Below are positions 63,204 through 64,000 of a stretch of DNA of 64,000 nt, one piece after another. Origin of the DNA: Pseudobutyrivibrio xylanivorans (GTDB taxonomy: Bacteria; Bacillota; Clostridia; Lachnospirales; Lachnospiraceae); NCBI RefSeq assembly GCF_008935055.1, contig NZ_CP043028.1, positions 757,501 through 821,500 of the forward strand, in the 5' to 3' direction. Position 1 is the stretch's first letter, and every line of letters starts with the position of its first letter. Both the position numbers and the translations under genes were made by a program. The notes under the pieces are model-generated. The model was not told the DNA's origin and did not search any database. It saw only the letters and a program-made list of their open reading frames with translations.

Positions 63204-64000
63204 AATTCTCACCTCCTAACTCATAAATAAAGATTTCTTCAAGGGTGAGTGGAAGTACGTCCATAAGAAGTGGATTCATTCTATTAATTGCCTGTTCCGC
63301 TGCTCTTGGCTCTCCCTTTACAATAAGTGTATGCACACGACCGTTTGTAATCTTTTTCAAAACAGTAATCTCTGGTGGAAGTGCAGGCATATCTCCTTCA
63401 AATGCTATCTGCACCTTTGTTATCGAGGTCTGCAACTCATCCAATGAACGTTCGATGAGAATCTTTCCATTATTCATAATTCCCACATGGTCACATACAT
63501 CTTCAAGCTCTCTAAGATTGTGAGAACTAACAAGAACTGTCAATCCATTCTCGGCCACATCAGACATAATCAGACTCCAAATCTGACGACGCATTACTGG
63601 GTCAAGGCCATCTACAGGCTCGTCCAAGATCATAAGCTCTGGTCTTGCCGCAATAGAAAGCATGAACGCCACCTGCTTTTGCATGCCCTTTGAAAGACTT
63701 CGTACCATCTTCTTTGGGTTGATTGCAGGGAAGCAATTCATTATCTTCTTAAAAAGCGCCTCGTCAAACTTTGGATACATATTCTTGTAGAACTTCATCA
63801 TATCCAGTGTGTTTGCCTGGGTGAAGTAAAATATGTCATCTGGAATAACAGCATAGCGCTGCTTTAAAGCCTCATTTTCGTATACAGGCTCTCCATCAAT
63901 AAGCACCTGTCCAGCATCCTGTTTGTATACGCCGCAAAGATGACGGATAATGGTAGACTTTCCGGCACCATTTGGACCCACCAAACCATATATAGCGCCT
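63178..64000 (-). CDS. ABC transporter ATP-binding protein, 5' end missing
   Basis: About 274 residues visible, open to the right edge. GLVGPNGAGKSTIIRHLCG is Walker A, SLSKGMQKQ the signature loop (with Lys for the usual second Gly), LMILDEPVDGLDP Walker B, and SSHNLRELED the switch histidine. It powers the permease encoded next. The frame reads through GAIY before the Walker loop, so the true start lies beyond the window. Confidence 0.92.
   Translation of the reverse strand, partial: GAIYGLVGPNGAGKSTIIRHLCGVYKQDAGQVLIDGEPVYENEALKQRYAVIPDDIFYFTQANTLDMMKFYKNMYPKFDEALFKKIMNCFPAINPKKMVRSLSKGMQKQVAFMLSIAARPELMILDEPVDGLDPVMRRQIWSLIMSDVAENGLTVLVSSHNLRELEDVCDHVGIMNNGKILIERSLDELQTSITKVQIAFEGDMPALPPEITVLKKITNGRVHTLIVKGEPRAAEQAINRMNPLLMDVLPLTLEEIFIYELGGENYAVKDIIF

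Overview
The window looks like a chromosomal segment of a motile, low-GC, Gram-positive anaerobe of the Lachnospiraceae (Butyrivibrio / Pseudobutyrivibrio / Roseburia type). The reasons are the FliW-CsrA-flagellin module, two tandem flgK genes, the cdaA-cdaR-glmM operon, strong AGGAGG ribosome sites and the gene content as a whole. The genus is an inference; there is no rRNA here to settle it. No rRNA, tRNA or CRISPR array was seen. Almost all genes are on the minus strand; a lipoprotein, a glycosyltransferase, a FliD-like gene and an IS110 transposase are on the plus strand.

Layout. (1) About 1-29.8 kb is a large surface-polysaccharide locus read right to left. It starts with rfbD-rfbA-rfbC (dTDP-rhamnose; no rfbB in the window) and a GH25 cell-wall hydrolase-like protein. 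Next come an initiating sugar-phosphate transferase, two GT4 enzymes, a Wzx flippase, a sugar formyltransferase, a PIG-L deacetylase and a KpsS-like protein. Then follow LegB-like, PtmE-like, NeuB-like and NeuA-like genes (a legionaminic-acid type nonulosonic acid route), more transferases, a DUF6077 / metallo-beta-lactamase membrane pair, a Wzy polymerase and a second initiating transferase. (2) 29.8-38.2 kb is housekeeping: leuA, an HPr gene, the cyclic-di-AMP operon cdaA-cdaR-glmM, two membrane proteins, and yvyF-comFC. (3) 38.3-45.6 kb holds a plus-strand lipoprotein and GT4, an orphan FliD-like gene, and two minus-strand transferases likely to act on flagellin. (4) 45.7-61 kb is a late flagellar region in the order flgM-flgN-flgK-flgK-flgL-[IS110]-fliW-csrA, flaG-fliD-fliS-fliT-like, flagellin. 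(5) 61-64 kb is an ABC exporter pair cut by the window edge.

Regulation. Three sigma-28 promoters (flgM, flaG, flagellin) and several intrinsic terminators split the flagellar genes into units. The flaG leader carries, three bases before its Shine-Dalgarno, a small hairpin that matches the published high-affinity CsrA sequence exactly. The flagellin leader has seven GGA triplets, one in an ACANGGANGU-type hairpin. Since csrA and fliW lie alongside, this suggests a FliW-CsrA loop controlling both filament and cap.

The strongest unexplained signal is a superfamily of at least eleven intergenic hairpins (about 80-110 bp). They share the half-sites GTTACG-N3-ACAAGC and GCTTG-N4-CTAC and a CTACATG/CTAAATG-type loop, while their outer and inner stems differ from copy to copy but stay complementary. 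A second pair of repeats (84 bp, 81 identical) flanks 12.8 kb of the polysaccharide locus in direct orientation. I could not match either to a named element.
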